Under the pieces are notes generated by a model. That model did not search any database. It was given only the letters and a program-made list of their open reading frames with translations, and was not told where the DNA came from. The position numbers were made by a program, and so were the translations under genes. A DNA stretch of 64,000 nucleotides, taken from Marmoricola sp. GTDB lineage: Bacteria; Actinomycetota; Actinomycetes; Propionibacteriales; Nocardioidaceae. This document shows, piece after piece, positions 43,101-51,314 of the stretch (the first letter of the stretch is position 1; each line of letters starts with the position of its first letter). The DNA is taken from contig JAOPYC010000189.1 in NCBI GenBank assembly GCA_025964795.1, positions 24,992-88,991 on the forward strand. The letters run 5' to 3'.

Positions 43101-44738
43101 TCAGCGTCGAGCACCGGCGGCTACGACAAGCTCCGCCACCCGCCACGCGTTGGCCATGATCGTCAGGGTCGGGTTCGCACCTGTCGCCGTCGGGAACGGG
43201 CTGCCGTCGACGACGTAGAGGTTCGCCACCTCGTGCACGCGGCAGTTCCGGTCGGTCACCGAGCTCTCCGGGTCCTCACCCATCCGTGCGGTGCCGTGCT
43301 GGTGCGAGCAGTTGCCGGTCACCCGGTCGGCGTACACCTTGGTGATGTCGTTCCCCCCGGCGGCCTCGAGGATCTCACCGCACCGGTCGACCAGGAACCG
43401 CCCCTGAGCGAGGTCGTTCTCGTGCGGCGTGAGCGTGATCCGGGCGACCGGCAGGCCCCAGGCGTCCCTGACGGTGTCGTCGAGGTCGACCCGGTTCTCG
43501 TGCTGGGGCATGTCGTGCAGCACCATCGCCACGGCCATCGAGTGGTTGAAGTACTCCCGGTCGACCTTCTTGGCCTCGGCTCCCCAGGTCGGCTTGCCCG
43601 GGAGACCCCAGTTGATCGGCAACGGGATGCCGACTCCGGCAGCTGCTATGTGGCCGCCGCTGACGAAGTCTCGGTTCGCGTCGTGCTCGTAGAACTCGAA
43701 GCTGCTTGCCGATACGTAGCCGCCTCCCGCCCAGGCATGAATGGGGTCATCGAAGGTGGCCACCGAGGCGCTGTACTCGTGGAACGTCACGTTTCGGCCG
43801 ACGAGGTCGTTGCTGTTGGCCAGGCCGTTGGGGAACCGGCCCGAAGTCGACATCAGCATCAGCCGCGCTGTTTCGACCGCGCCGCAGGCCAGCAGGAAGA
43901 CGTCGGCCTCCTGCCGGTGCACCACCCCGTCGGCGTCCTCGTAGACCGCCGCCTTGATCCGTCCGCGCTCGTCAAGGACGAGCTCGCGGACGTAGCTCTC
44001 CGGTCGGAGCTCGTATCTGCCGGTGGCGACCGCGTCGGGGATGAAGACGTTCAGCGCACTCGAGCGGGTGCCGCTCGGGTCGCCGTGCTGCTGCGCGAAC
44101 GCGCTGACAACAGTGGCAGGACGACCGTTGAACGGTCGGGACAGGGCCGCCTGCGGGGTCGGGAAGGAGTTCCAACCGAGCTTCTCACACCCCTCGTGGA
44201 ACTTCTGGGCGTAACGGGACTGCGGCATCGGCGGACACGGGTACCCGCGCGTGCGCGGACCCTCGTACCTGTTTGCGCCCGCCTGCCCGGAGACACCGAA
44301 CGCCCATTCCACCCGGTCGTAGTACGGCTCGAGCTCCGCATAGCTGATCGGCCAGTCCACCAAGGAAGTGCCCGGCAACCCACCGGCGATGCTCGCCAGT
44401 CGAAAGTCGTTCGGCGTGAACCGGGGCAGCCAGCCCTGCCAGTGCACGGTGCCGCCGCCCACCATCTGGGGGACGGGGCAGAACAGGTCGACCTCGGCCT
44501 CCGCGTCAGCGGAGGTCCGGGAGGTGCGCGGGTTCAGGATCGGGTCCGGCCACAGGTTGTAACGGTTGACGTTGGCGAGCTCGTCTCCGCCGAAGGACTC
44601 CTTGGTGCGCCATGGGCCCTTCTCCAGCGCGACCACTCGCAGCCCGTTCTCAGTCAGGACCTTGGCCGCGGCGGCTCCCGAGGCTCCGGCGCCGATGACC
44701 ACGGCGTCGACGCGATCAGGCGAGCGGTGGATCGTCAT
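43101..44738 (-). CDS. GMC-family FAD oxidoreductase (sugar/glycoside dehydrogenase-like)
   Basis: A 545-residue flavoprotein. The FAD motif VVIGAGASGAAAAKVL is at residues 13-28, GGGTVHWQGW and LLACGAVETARLML follow, and the C-terminal active site CSHQHGTARMG with GANPTLTIMANAWR carries the His/Asn pair of GMC oxidoreductases. No signal peptide. Paired with a subunit-3 protein, it resembles gluconate 2-dehydrogenase-type or glucoside-3-dehydrogenase-type enzymes that make keto-sugars. The ATG overlaps the subunit-3 stop by 4 bases. Oxidation at C3 is an inference from the neighbours. Confidence 0.88.
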   Translation of the reverse strand: MTIHRSPDRVDAVVIGAGASGAAAAKVLTENGLRVVALEKGPWRTKESFGGDELANVNRYNLWPDPILNPRTSRTSADAEAEVDLFCPVPQMVGGGTVHWQGWLPRFTPNDFRLASIAGGLPGTSLVDWPISYAELEPYYDRVEWAFGVSGQAGANRYEGPRTRGYPCPPMPQSRYAQKFHEGCEKLGWNSFPTPQAALSRPFNGRPATVVSAFAQQHGDPSGTRSSALNVFIPDAVATGRYELRPESYVRELVLDERGRIKAAVYEDADGVVHRQEADVFLLACGAVETARLMLMSTSGRFPNGLANSNDLVGRNVTFHEYSASVATFDDPIHAWAGGGYVSASSFEFYEHDANRDFVSGGHIAAAGVGIPLPINWGLPGKPTWGAEAKKVDREYFNHSMAVAMVLHDMPQHENRVDLDDTVRDAWGLPVARITLTPHENDLAQGRFLVDRCGEILEAAGGNDITKVYADRVTGNCSHQHGTARMGEDPESSVTDRNCRVHEVANLYVVDGSPFPTATGANPTLTIMANAWRVAELVVAAGARR

Positions 44739-45406
44739 CGGTTGCCCTCCAGTGAGTGGTGCGTGTGGTTCTCGGCGAAGTAGTCCAGGGTGCTGTAGCG
44801 ACCCGAGTGGACCTCGGCGAGGTTCGCCGGGCCGGGGAACCCGATCACCTGCCAGCCGACCTGGTCTCGGTTGCCGCCGTAGACGGGGTCAGAGAGGAAG
44901 CCCTGCCGGGTGTGGGTGACCAGCAGGTTGAAGAAGTCGAGGTCGGCCTCGGCGTTGGTCTGCTGGAGGGCCGGCTCGACGGGGCCGCCGTACGCAATGG
45001 CTGGGGTGTCCTTCCAGGCACGCTCGGCCTCGGGGCTGCCGGCCCGCTCGATCCGACGTAGCATCGCGTCCTGCTGGCTCTCCTCGAGGGAGACGAAGTT
45101 GGAGCGGTACTCCTCGTGGCAGAGACGTTCGAGCTCCTCGATACCGGCGACGTACTTGGACCGGGCGAGGTCGACGCGCTGCTGCCAGGCGTCAGCCTGC
45201 CGGCCCTCGAGCCTCTCGAAGCCGTTTCCGTCGGGGCGAGCGTAGATGTAGCCGATGCCGGAGAGGTAGCGGTCCACGAAGTCGACGGTGCCGGCCTCGC
45301 GGGCTCCCGGGGTGTCGTCGGTGGGAATTATGCGCGCCATGGCGGCCTCGACGGTCGCGCGCTGGTGCTCGTCGAAGAACGTCGCCGGTGCAGAAGTCTC
45401 GCTCAT
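44735..45406 (-). CDS. Gluconate 2-dehydrogenase subunit 3 family protein
   Basis: A 223-residue protein with the family start FDEHQRATVEAAMARIIPTDDTPGA and the late GFLSDPVYGGNRDQVGWQVIGFPG. Subunit-3 proteins partner a GMC flavoprotein and often carry a Tat signal that exports the pair. Here residues 1-20 show no twin arginine and no hydrophobic stretch, so the complex is probably cytosolic. Directly upstream of, and overlapping, the GMC gene. Confidence 0.88.
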   Translation of the reverse strand: MSETSAPATFFDEHQRATVEAAMARIIPTDDTPGAREAGTVDFVDRYLSGIGYIYARPDGNGFERLEGRQADAWQQRVDLARSKYVAGIEELERLCHEEYRSNFVSLEESQQDAMLRRIERAGSPEAERAWKDTPAIAYGGPVEPALQQTNAEADLDFFNLLVTHTRQGFLSDPVYGGNRDQVGWQVIGFPGPANLAEVHSGRYSTLDYFAENHTHHSLEGNR

Positions 45407-45525
45407 GGGTCCTCCTCGGTGGGGTGCGTCAGGCCACGATCAACGGGCGGAGGGTACGACGTCGAAGCCCTGCTTCCCGGCGTACGACGCACGCTGCCGC
45501 CGTGGCGGGGCCGGCACCCAGGCGG

Positions 45526-46638
45526 TCAGGAATCCGAGCGGCATGCGGGTACCTCGATCCAGGAGTCGTTCTTGGCGGAGTGGAGCACGGCCTCCGTCAG
45601 CACCGCGGCCCGGAGCCCGTCGGTGAAGGTGGGCAGTCCCGCGCGGGCCTGCCCTTCGAGGGTGGCGTAGACGTCGGCGACGAAGGCGTTGAAGCAGTCC
45701 TGGTAACCCTGCGGGTGACCCGCAGGCAGGACCGAGTAGCCGCGGCCCTGCTCCGAGCCGAGGGTGTCGGGGCCGCGGGGCACCATTCGGCTCTGCGTGG
45801 CGCCGCCGATCCACAGCGAGTCCGGCTGCTCCTGGTCGAAGACGAAGGAGGCCTCGGTGCCGTCGAAGGAGAACCACAGCTTGTTCTTCCGGCCCAACGA
45901 AACCTGGCTCGCCACCAGCGAACCCGTGGCGCCCTGGTCGGTCTCGAACATCACCGTCGCTGCGTCCTCGGTGCCGACCGAAGCCATGCCCTCGCTGGTG
46001 GGGCGCTGGTCGTACGCGCGGGAGAGCCGCGCCATCAACCGGGTGATCCTGTGCCCCGTGGCGAACTCCATCAGGTCACACCAGTGCACCCCGATGTCAC
46101 CGAAGGCGCGCGAGCCGCCGCCCTGCTCCGGGTCCACGCGCCAGTTGGTCGCACCTCCGCCGGCGAGCCAGTCCTGCAAGTAGGAGCCGTGCAGCAGCGA
46201 CAGCCGGCCGGCGTCACCGTTGGTGATCAGCGCCCGCGTCTCCTGGACGGTTGGGTAGTAGCGGTAGACGAACGGGACGGCCGTGACCACCCCCGCCGTA
46301 CGAGCAAGGGCGACGAGTCGCTCGGCGTCCTCGACCGATGTGGCCAGGGGCTTCTCGCAGACCACCGGCTTCCCGGCAGCGATCGCCTGCTCAGCGAGTG
46401 CGTGGTGCATGGCGTTCGGCGTGCAGATGTGCACCACGTCGACGTCGTCGGACGCAATCAGCGCCTCCCCGGAGGCTGCCGGGCCCTCCGCGCCCAGGCG
46501 ACGCGCTGCGTCGGCCGACCGCTCGGGTGTGGAGGCAGCGACCCGGGTGAGCCGACCACCTGAAGACCTGATGGCGTGCGCATGCACGCGGCCGATCATT
46601 CCGGTGCCGATCAGTCCGACACGAAGAGGCTTGGCCAC
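45526..46638 (-). CDS. Gfo/Idh/MocA family sugar oxidoreductase
   Basis: A 370-residue NAD(P)-dependent dehydrogenase with LRVGLIGTGMIGRVHAHAI (Rossmann), the catalytic-type motif CEKPLA, and GDIGVHWCDLM in the C-terminal domain. Relatives oxidise inositols, or sugars at C3. GTG 46638 is chosen because GGAAG lies 8 bases upstream; GTG 46644 would overlap the permease stop (GTGA) and is almost as good. The 119 bases between it and the subunit-3 gene contain no clear signal. Confidence 0.88.
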   Translation of the reverse strand: MAKPLRVGLIGTGMIGRVHAHAIRSSGGRLTRVAASTPERSADAARRLGAEGPAASGEALIASDDVDVVHICTPNAMHHALAEQAIAAGKPVVCEKPLATSVEDAERLVALARTAGVVTAVPFVYRYYPTVQETRALITNGDAGRLSLLHGSYLQDWLAGGGATNWRVDPEQGGGSRAFGDIGVHWCDLMEFATGHRITRLMARLSRAYDQRPTSEGMASVGTEDAATVMFETDQGATGSLVASQVSLGRKNKLWFSFDGTEASFVFDQEQPDSLWIGGATQSRMVPRGPDTLGSEQGRGYSVLPAGHPQGYQDCFNAFVADVYATLEGQARAGLPTFTDGLRAAVLTEAVLHSAKNDSWIEVPACRSDS

Positions 46639-46640
46639 GG

Positions 46641-47627
46641 TCACTTCTTCCGAGCGAGGGCCACGGCCAGGATGATGATGATGCCGCGCACCACCTGCTG
46701 CTGGGAGCTGTCGAGGCCGGCCAGGATCAGGCCGTTGTTGATCAGGCCGATCAACAACGCCCCGAACAGGGTGCCCACCACGGCTCCGCTCCCGCCGAAC
46801 AGGCTCGTGCCACCGAGGATCACTGCGGCGATCGCCGACAGCTCGTCGCCGGCACCCCACTGGAACCGACCGGACTGCAGTCGTCCGGCGTAGAGCATCC
46901 CGGCGATGCTGGCCACGGTCGCAGAGATCAGGAGCACCTGAAACTTGATCCGACGGGTCTTGATGCCGGTGAACTCCGCGGCTGTGCGGTTGCCACCGGT
47001 GGCGAGGACCTGCCGGCCGAAGCGGGTTTTGTTCAGGACGAGGGCGCCCAGTCCCACGAAGAGCCCACCCCAGATGATCAGCCCCGGGAGCGGACCGAGG
47101 TCCCCGCCGCCGAAGGCGAGGTTGAAGGTGTCGTCGAGGATCGGCTGGGGTGCGGAATCGGTGATCCACTGCGCCACGCCTGCGGCGATGCCGAGCATGC
47201 CGAGCGTGACCAGGAACGAGGGAATGCCGAGGAGACTGACCAAGCCGCCGTTGATGGTTCCCACGACCAGACCGACGGCCAGCCCGGCCAGGATGCCGGG
47301 GACCAGCCCCCAGCTGGAGATGGCCATCGCGCAGCTCACGCTCGAGAGCCCGGCCACCGAACCGACGGAGAGGTCGATCTCGGCACAGGCGATCACGTAG
47401 GTCATCCCAACGGCGATCACGGTGATCGTGGCGCTCTGCCGCAGGATGTTCAGCAGGTTGTTCGAGGTCAGGAAGCCTTGGTCGCCGAGGAGCACCGCGA
47501 AGAAGACGAACACCACGACGAACGCGATGTAGATGACGTAACGGTGCCAGTCGAGGTCTGCCAGCAAGCCTCGGAGGGAGCGCGGGGAGTCGGCTCTCTT
47601 CGGCACCGAGCGGATGGATTGACTCAT
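46641..47627 (-). CDS. CUT2 sugar ABC transporter permease (RbsC type)
   Basis: A 328-residue membrane protein of the ribose/xylose permease family, with GMTYVIACAEIDLSVGSVAGL, GGLVSLLGIPSFLVTLGML and GGTSLFGGSGAVVGTLFGALLIGLINNGL. About eight or more hydrophobic segments follow a 30-residue cytosolic start. The ATG overlaps the ATPase stop by 4 bases. Confidence 0.93.
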   Translation of the reverse strand: MSQSIRSVPKRADSPRSLRGLLADLDWHRYVIYIAFVVVFVFFAVLLGDQGFLTSNNLLNILRQSATITVIAVGMTYVIACAEIDLSVGSVAGLSSVSCAMAISSWGLVPGILAGLAVGLVVGTINGGLVSLLGIPSFLVTLGMLGIAAGVAQWITDSAPQPILDDTFNLAFGGGDLGPLPGLIIWGGLFVGLGALVLNKTRFGRQVLATGGNRTAAEFTGIKTRRIKFQVLLISATVASIAGMLYAGRLQSGRFQWGAGDELSAIAAVILGGTSLFGGSGAVVGTLFGALLIGLINNGLILAGLDSSQQQVVRGIIIILAVALARKK

Positions 47628-49132
47628 GAGTGGACTCCTTGGACGGCCAGTTGCAGGGACTCCTCGTCCGCAATGCCGCGGCGAGGCAGATCGTCGGTGA
47701 CCGTCCCGTCACGCAGGACGAGGATGCGGTCGCTCACCGCCAAGAGCTCGGGATACTCCGAGGAGATCACGATGACGCCCTTGCCTGCGTCGGCGAGGTC
47801 GCGGATCATCTCGAGGATCTCGCTCTTGGTGCCGATGTCGACGCCGGCCGTAGGCTCGTCGAGGATGAGGATGTCCGGCTCGGTGCCCAGCCACTTGGCC
47901 AGCACCACCTTCTGCTGGTTGCCTCCCGAGAGCAGCCGGACCGGGCGCCCCGGGTGCGCGACCTTCACCGCGAACCGGGAGATCAGACTGTCTGAGAGCT
48001 TCCTGCCCGCAGTCGCGTTGAGCAGCGGCCCGCGGCGGGTTCGGTCGAGCAGCGGCAGCAGGAGGTTCTCGCGGACCGAGTGCTCCAGCACGAGTCCCTG
48101 GGCGCGACGGTCCTCGGGGATCAGCGCCAGGCCGTGAGCGATCGCGTCTTGGGGGCTGGCGATGGAGACCGCCTTGCCGTGCAGCTGGATCTCTCCACTC
48201 TCGAGCCTGTCGATGCCGAACAGGACGCGGGCGAGCTCGGTGCGACCGCTGCCCATCAGCCCGGCGAGCCCGAGGATCTCGCCCGGTCGCAGCGAGAAGG
48301 ACACGTCCCGGACCCGCTCACCCGCGTGCAGGTTGCGCGCCTCGAGCAAGGGGGCGACCTCGACGTCGTGACCGCGGTCGCGGTAACGGAGCCCCTCGAT
48401 CTTCTTGCCGACGACGCCCTCGACGATCTGCTCGGGCGTGAGGTCGGTGAGCTTCTCGGTCAGCAGCCGGCGGCCGTCGCGCAGAATCGTGATCCGATCG
48501 GCGATGCGGTAGATCTCCTCCATCCTGTGGGAGATGTAGATGATCGAGATTCCGCGTGCCTTGAGCCGCCCTACGAGGTCGAAGAGCGCCTCGGTCTCGT
48601 GCCTGGCCAGGCTGGCGGTCGGCTCGTCCATGATCAGCACGCGGGCACCCTGGCCGAACGCCTTGGCGATCTCCGTCAGCTGCCAGTACGCCGTGCCGAG
48701 GTCGGCCACGACCGCCTTCGGGTCGACGTGGACCTCCATCTCGGCGAACACCTCGGCCGCGCGGCGAACCGCCTCCCGGTCGTTGATCAGGCCGCCACGA
48801 CCCAGTGGCTCGGCCCCCAGAAAGATGTTCTGGGCCACGGTCAGGCTGGGCACCAGGCTGAATTCCTGGAAGACCATTCCGATGCCGGCGGCGCGGGCCT
48901 CGTGGATCGAGCCGATCCGGACCTCGTCGCCGCCGATCCTGATCGAGCCCTGGTCGAGCGAGTAGACGCCCTGCAGGATCTTCATCAGTGTCGACTTGCC
49001 GGCTCCGTTGCCACCGACCAGGGCGTGCACCTCGCCCTGCGCCACCTCGAAGTCGACGTTGTCGAGGACGGTGGTGCCGTCGAACGCCTTGTGAATCCCA
49101 CGCATCTGCACGGCGGTCGCCGAGGCTGTCAT
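47624..49132 (-). CDS. CUT2 sugar ABC transporter ATP-binding protein (RbsA type)
   Basis: A 502-residue double ATPase. The first half has GGNGAGKST (Walker A) and RVLIMDEPTASL; the second half has the signature LLSGGNQQKVVLAKWL and ILILDEPTAGVDIGTK. The ATG at 49132 is placed 16 residues into the longer frame, directly before the domain start. It is separated from the binding-protein gene by a 12-bp hairpin, probably an attenuator that keeps ATPase levels below those of the binding protein. Confidence 0.94.
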   Translation of the reverse strand: MTASATAVQMRGIHKAFDGTTVLDNVDFEVAQGEVHALVGGNGAGKSTLMKILQGVYSLDQGSIRIGGDEVRIGSIHEARAAGIGMVFQEFSLVPSLTVAQNIFLGAEPLGRGGLINDREAVRRAAEVFAEMEVHVDPKAVVADLGTAYWQLTEIAKAFGQGARVLIMDEPTASLARHETEALFDLVGRLKARGISIIYISHRMEEIYRIADRITILRDGRRLLTEKLTDLTPEQIVEGVVGKKIEGLRYRDRGHDVEVAPLLEARNLHAGERVRDVSFSLRPGEILGLAGLMGSGRTELARVLFGIDRLESGEIQLHGKAVSIASPQDAIAHGLALIPEDRRAQGLVLEHSVRENLLLPLLDRTRRGPLLNATAGRKLSDSLISRFAVKVAHPGRPVRLLSGGNQQKVVLAKWLGTEPDILILDEPTAGVDIGTKSEILEMIRDLADAGKGVIVISSEYPELLAVSDRILVLRDGTVTDDLPRRGIADEESLQLAVQGVHS

Positions 49133-49150
49133 GGCGCTGTCTCCTTCTGC

Positions 49151-49184
49151 GCTGGTGCCCGGCGGGTCACCACCGGGCACCAGC
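49151..49184 (-). terminator. 12-bp hairpin between binding-protein and ATPase genes (attenuator)
   Basis: GCTGGTGCCCGG (49151-49162) and its exact complement CCGGGCACCAGC (49173-49184) form a perfect stem with a 10-base loop, 9 bases after the binding-protein stop. It has no T-run. It would partially terminate transcription or protect the upstream mRNA, the usual arrangement for overproducing a binding protein. Confidence 0.65.
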
Positions 49185-49193
49185 AGTCAGCTG

Positions 49194-50348
49194 CTACTTC
49201 TTGAACGAGCTGGCCAGGTCCTCGGGCGGGTCGGAGTGGTAGACCTGCTTCCAGGCGTCCAGCACGTTGTCGTGCGAGACGGGAAGGGCGCTGAGGGCGA
49301 CGTAGGCCGGCTGCTTCTTGCCGATCAGCGCTCCCGCACCCAGCAGGGCCTCGGTAACGCCCTGATCGAACGGCCGCTGCGCGCCGAGCCCGGCCACGAG
49401 CTGGTTCTTGGCCAGGGCGATGGCCACGTTGGTGCCGAGGTCCTCGGTCGCGATCTTCAGGTCGGCGCGACCCGAGGCACGCGCCGCGGCCATGACGCCC
49501 TCGGCCGGGACGTCCCAGACCGCCCAGATGCCCTTGAGGTTGGCATTCTCGGTCAGCATCGCGTTGGCGGCCCCCTGCGCGTCACCGGCGAAGTCGGGGC
49601 CAGCGATGCCCTTCTCGTCGACGATCTTGATGTCGGGGTAGTCCTTCTTGATCGTGGCCTTGAAGCCGTCGTAGCGCTGCTTGGTGACGAAGAAGTCGGC
49701 CTCGTGGAAGATCAGGCCGATCTCGCCCTTGCCACCGAGCGCCTTGGCCATCATGTGGGCCGAGGTGACGCCGTTGCCGTAGTTGTCCGCTGAGACCACC
49801 GAGACGTAGTCCGTGCCGGCCTTGAGACCCTGCGGGACGTTGTCCATGAAGACCAATTTCGCACCGGCCTTCGCCGCGGCCTTGTACGCCGAGGCAGTGG
49901 CCACAGGGTCGGTGGGGATGGACACGATGATGTCGGGCTTCTTGGCCATCACGGTCTCGAGATCGGAGACCTGCTTGTCGGGCTTGAAGTTGGCGTCGGT
50001 GATCCCGACGACCTTGATGCCCATCTTCGTGAACTGGTCCTTGAGGCCGGCGATCTGGGCGGTGGCCCAGTCGTTGCCGCCGTAGTGCATGACGATCGCA
50101 GCGGTGGCGCCCAACGACTTGACCTTGGTGATCTCCTCGTCGCTGAGCTTCGCGACGTCGGCGTCCTCGGGGGACTCCCCGTTGGGACCCTTGCTCAGGA
50201 CCTTGCCCTGGATGGCGGCGAGCGCAGCGTCCGCCTTCTTCGAGACCCCCGCATCCTCGGAGGAGGACGAGGAATCGGCCGCACTGCAGCCGGTGGCCAC
50301 CAGCGCGAGGACCGCGGCAGCTGCGACGGAGCTAAGGGTGCTTCTCAT
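49194..50348 (-). CDS. CUT2 sugar-binding lipoprotein (RbsB type)
   Basis: A 384-residue periplasmic-binding-protein family 4 protein. A signal peptide with lipobox (VLALVATGCSA) and an acidic/serine linker lead to a domain with VMHYGGNDWATAQIAGLKDQF, IVSIPTDPVATASAYKAA and IWAVWDVPAEGVMAAARA. It captures the sugar for the RbsC/RbsA-type proteins encoded downstream. Its ATG overlaps the TIM-barrel gene stop by 4 bases. Confidence 0.93.
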   Translation of the reverse strand: MRSTLSSVAAAAVLALVATGCSAADSSSSSEDAGVSKKADAALAAIQGKVLSKGPNGESPEDADVAKLSDEEITKVKSLGATAAIVMHYGGNDWATAQIAGLKDQFTKMGIKVVGITDANFKPDKQVSDLETVMAKKPDIIVSIPTDPVATASAYKAAAKAGAKLVFMDNVPQGLKAGTDYVSVVSADNYGNGVTSAHMMAKALGGKGEIGLIFHEADFFVTKQRYDGFKATIKKDYPDIKIVDEKGIAGPDFAGDAQGAANAMLTENANLKGIWAVWDVPAEGVMAAARASGRADLKIATEDLGTNVAIALAKNQLVAGLGAQRPFDQGVTEALLGAGALIGKKQPAYVALSALPVSHDNVLDAWKQVYHSDPPEDLASSFKK

Positions 50349-51205
50349 GGCGACTCTCCCAGGTGGTTGTTGACTGCCGCGCCGGAGTCGGCGAGGAGCT
50401 TGTGAAGGTAGGTGAGGCTCTGCGCCGCGGCATCGCGCGGGTCGCCGTCGTAGGCGTCCAGCTCCACGACCAGCCAGCCGTCGTACCCGGTCTCGCGCAG
50501 CGCCGCGTAGACGTCTGCGAAGTCCACCTGGCCGGTGCCGAGGGGAAGGAACCCGAACGGCTCGAGCTGCAAATCTTTGAGGTGGACGTGGCGGACCCGG
50601 TCCGGGAAGCGGCGGATCAGCTCCGCGGGGTCGCCCCCGCCGGCCACGAGGTGGGCGGTGTCGGGACAGAACCCGATCCGCGTGCGCGGCAGCAGCCGAT
50701 CGAGCTCCGCGGGGCTCTCGACGATGGTGGTCAGATGGGGGTGGTAGCAGGCCTCGAGACCGTGCGCCTCGGCGATGTCGGTGACGGCGTCGAGGGCAGC
50801 GGCTAGGCGCTGGTAGTCCTCGTCACGGGTGCCACTCGCGCGACGGGCTCCGCCTCCGACGACCAGGCTGGTCGCTCCGAATTGCTGAGCCACCTCGGCA
50901 GCCCGGGTCACCCGCGAGAGCTCCTCAGGGAGGATGTCCTCGTAGATGAAGTTTCCTCCCGTGTAGACGCCCACCAGCTGCACCCCGGCGCTCTGGAGCA
51001 GTCCGTTGAGCTCGTCGGGTCGGTCGGCGTAGTCCACGACGTTGCCGTCGAACATCTCCACGCCCTCGTAGCCCAGGGCGCCGATCTCCGCGATGGCACG
51101 GTCCATCGGCCCGTTCACGCGGTAGAAGAGGTCCTTGACGCTGGTGACGCCTACCGGATCGCCGACGACGCCGCCCCACGTGATCGTGTGATAGCCAAGC
51201 CGCAT
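50345..51205 (-). CDS. Sugar phosphate isomerase/epimerase (xylose-isomerase-like TIM barrel)
   Basis: A 286-residue AP-endonuclease-2-type TIM barrel. Metal ligands are suggested by GYEGVEMFDGN, CYHPHLTTIVE, GFCPDTAHL, HVHLKD and the C-terminal VVELDAY. It resembles IolE/IolI and the 3-keto-sugar isomerases or lyases found beside Gfo/Idh/MocA or GMC dehydrogenases. The ATG at 51205 is fixed by the conserved MRLGYHTITWGG; the longer frame runs into the promoter. First gene of the cassette's minus-strand operon. Confidence 0.87.
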   Translation of the reverse strand: MRLGYHTITWGGVVGDPVGVTSVKDLFYRVNGPMDRAIAEIGALGYEGVEMFDGNVVDYADRPDELNGLLQSAGVQLVGVYTGGNFIYEDILPEELSRVTRAAEVAQQFGATSLVVGGGARRASGTRDEDYQRLAAALDAVTDIAEAHGLEACYHPHLTTIVESPAELDRLLPRTRIGFCPDTAHLVAGGGDPAELIRRFPDRVRHVHLKDLQLEPFGFLPLGTGQVDFADVYAALRETGYDGWLVVELDAYDGDPRDAAAQSLTYLHKLLADSGAAVNNHLGESP

Positions 51206-51239
51206 GCCAACTCCCGTCACGCCGTGCCCTGTTTCCAGC

Positions 51240-51268
51240 ACGTTAAGCATGGCCCGTGCATAAGTCAA
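51240..51268 (-). promoter_or_regulatory. Promoter of the sugar-oxidation operon
   Basis: On the minus strand TTGACT (51268-51263) and TAACGT (51245-51240) are 17 bases apart, about 35 bases before the TIM-barrel ATG. It faces away from the ROK gene. Confidence 0.65.
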
Positions 51269-51272
51269 CCCT

Positions 51273-51288
51273 CTACGTGCTGATGTAG
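51273..51288. promoter_or_regulatory. Candidate ROK operator
   Basis: CTACGTGCTGATGTAG is a 16-base imperfect palindrome (CTAC/GTAG arms plus an inner T/A pair). It lies between the -35 of the minus-strand promoter and the ROK gene, so one bound regulator could control both. Confidence 0.45.
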
Positions 51289-51314
51289 CATTTCTTTCGA
51301 CCGAAGGGGAGGCC

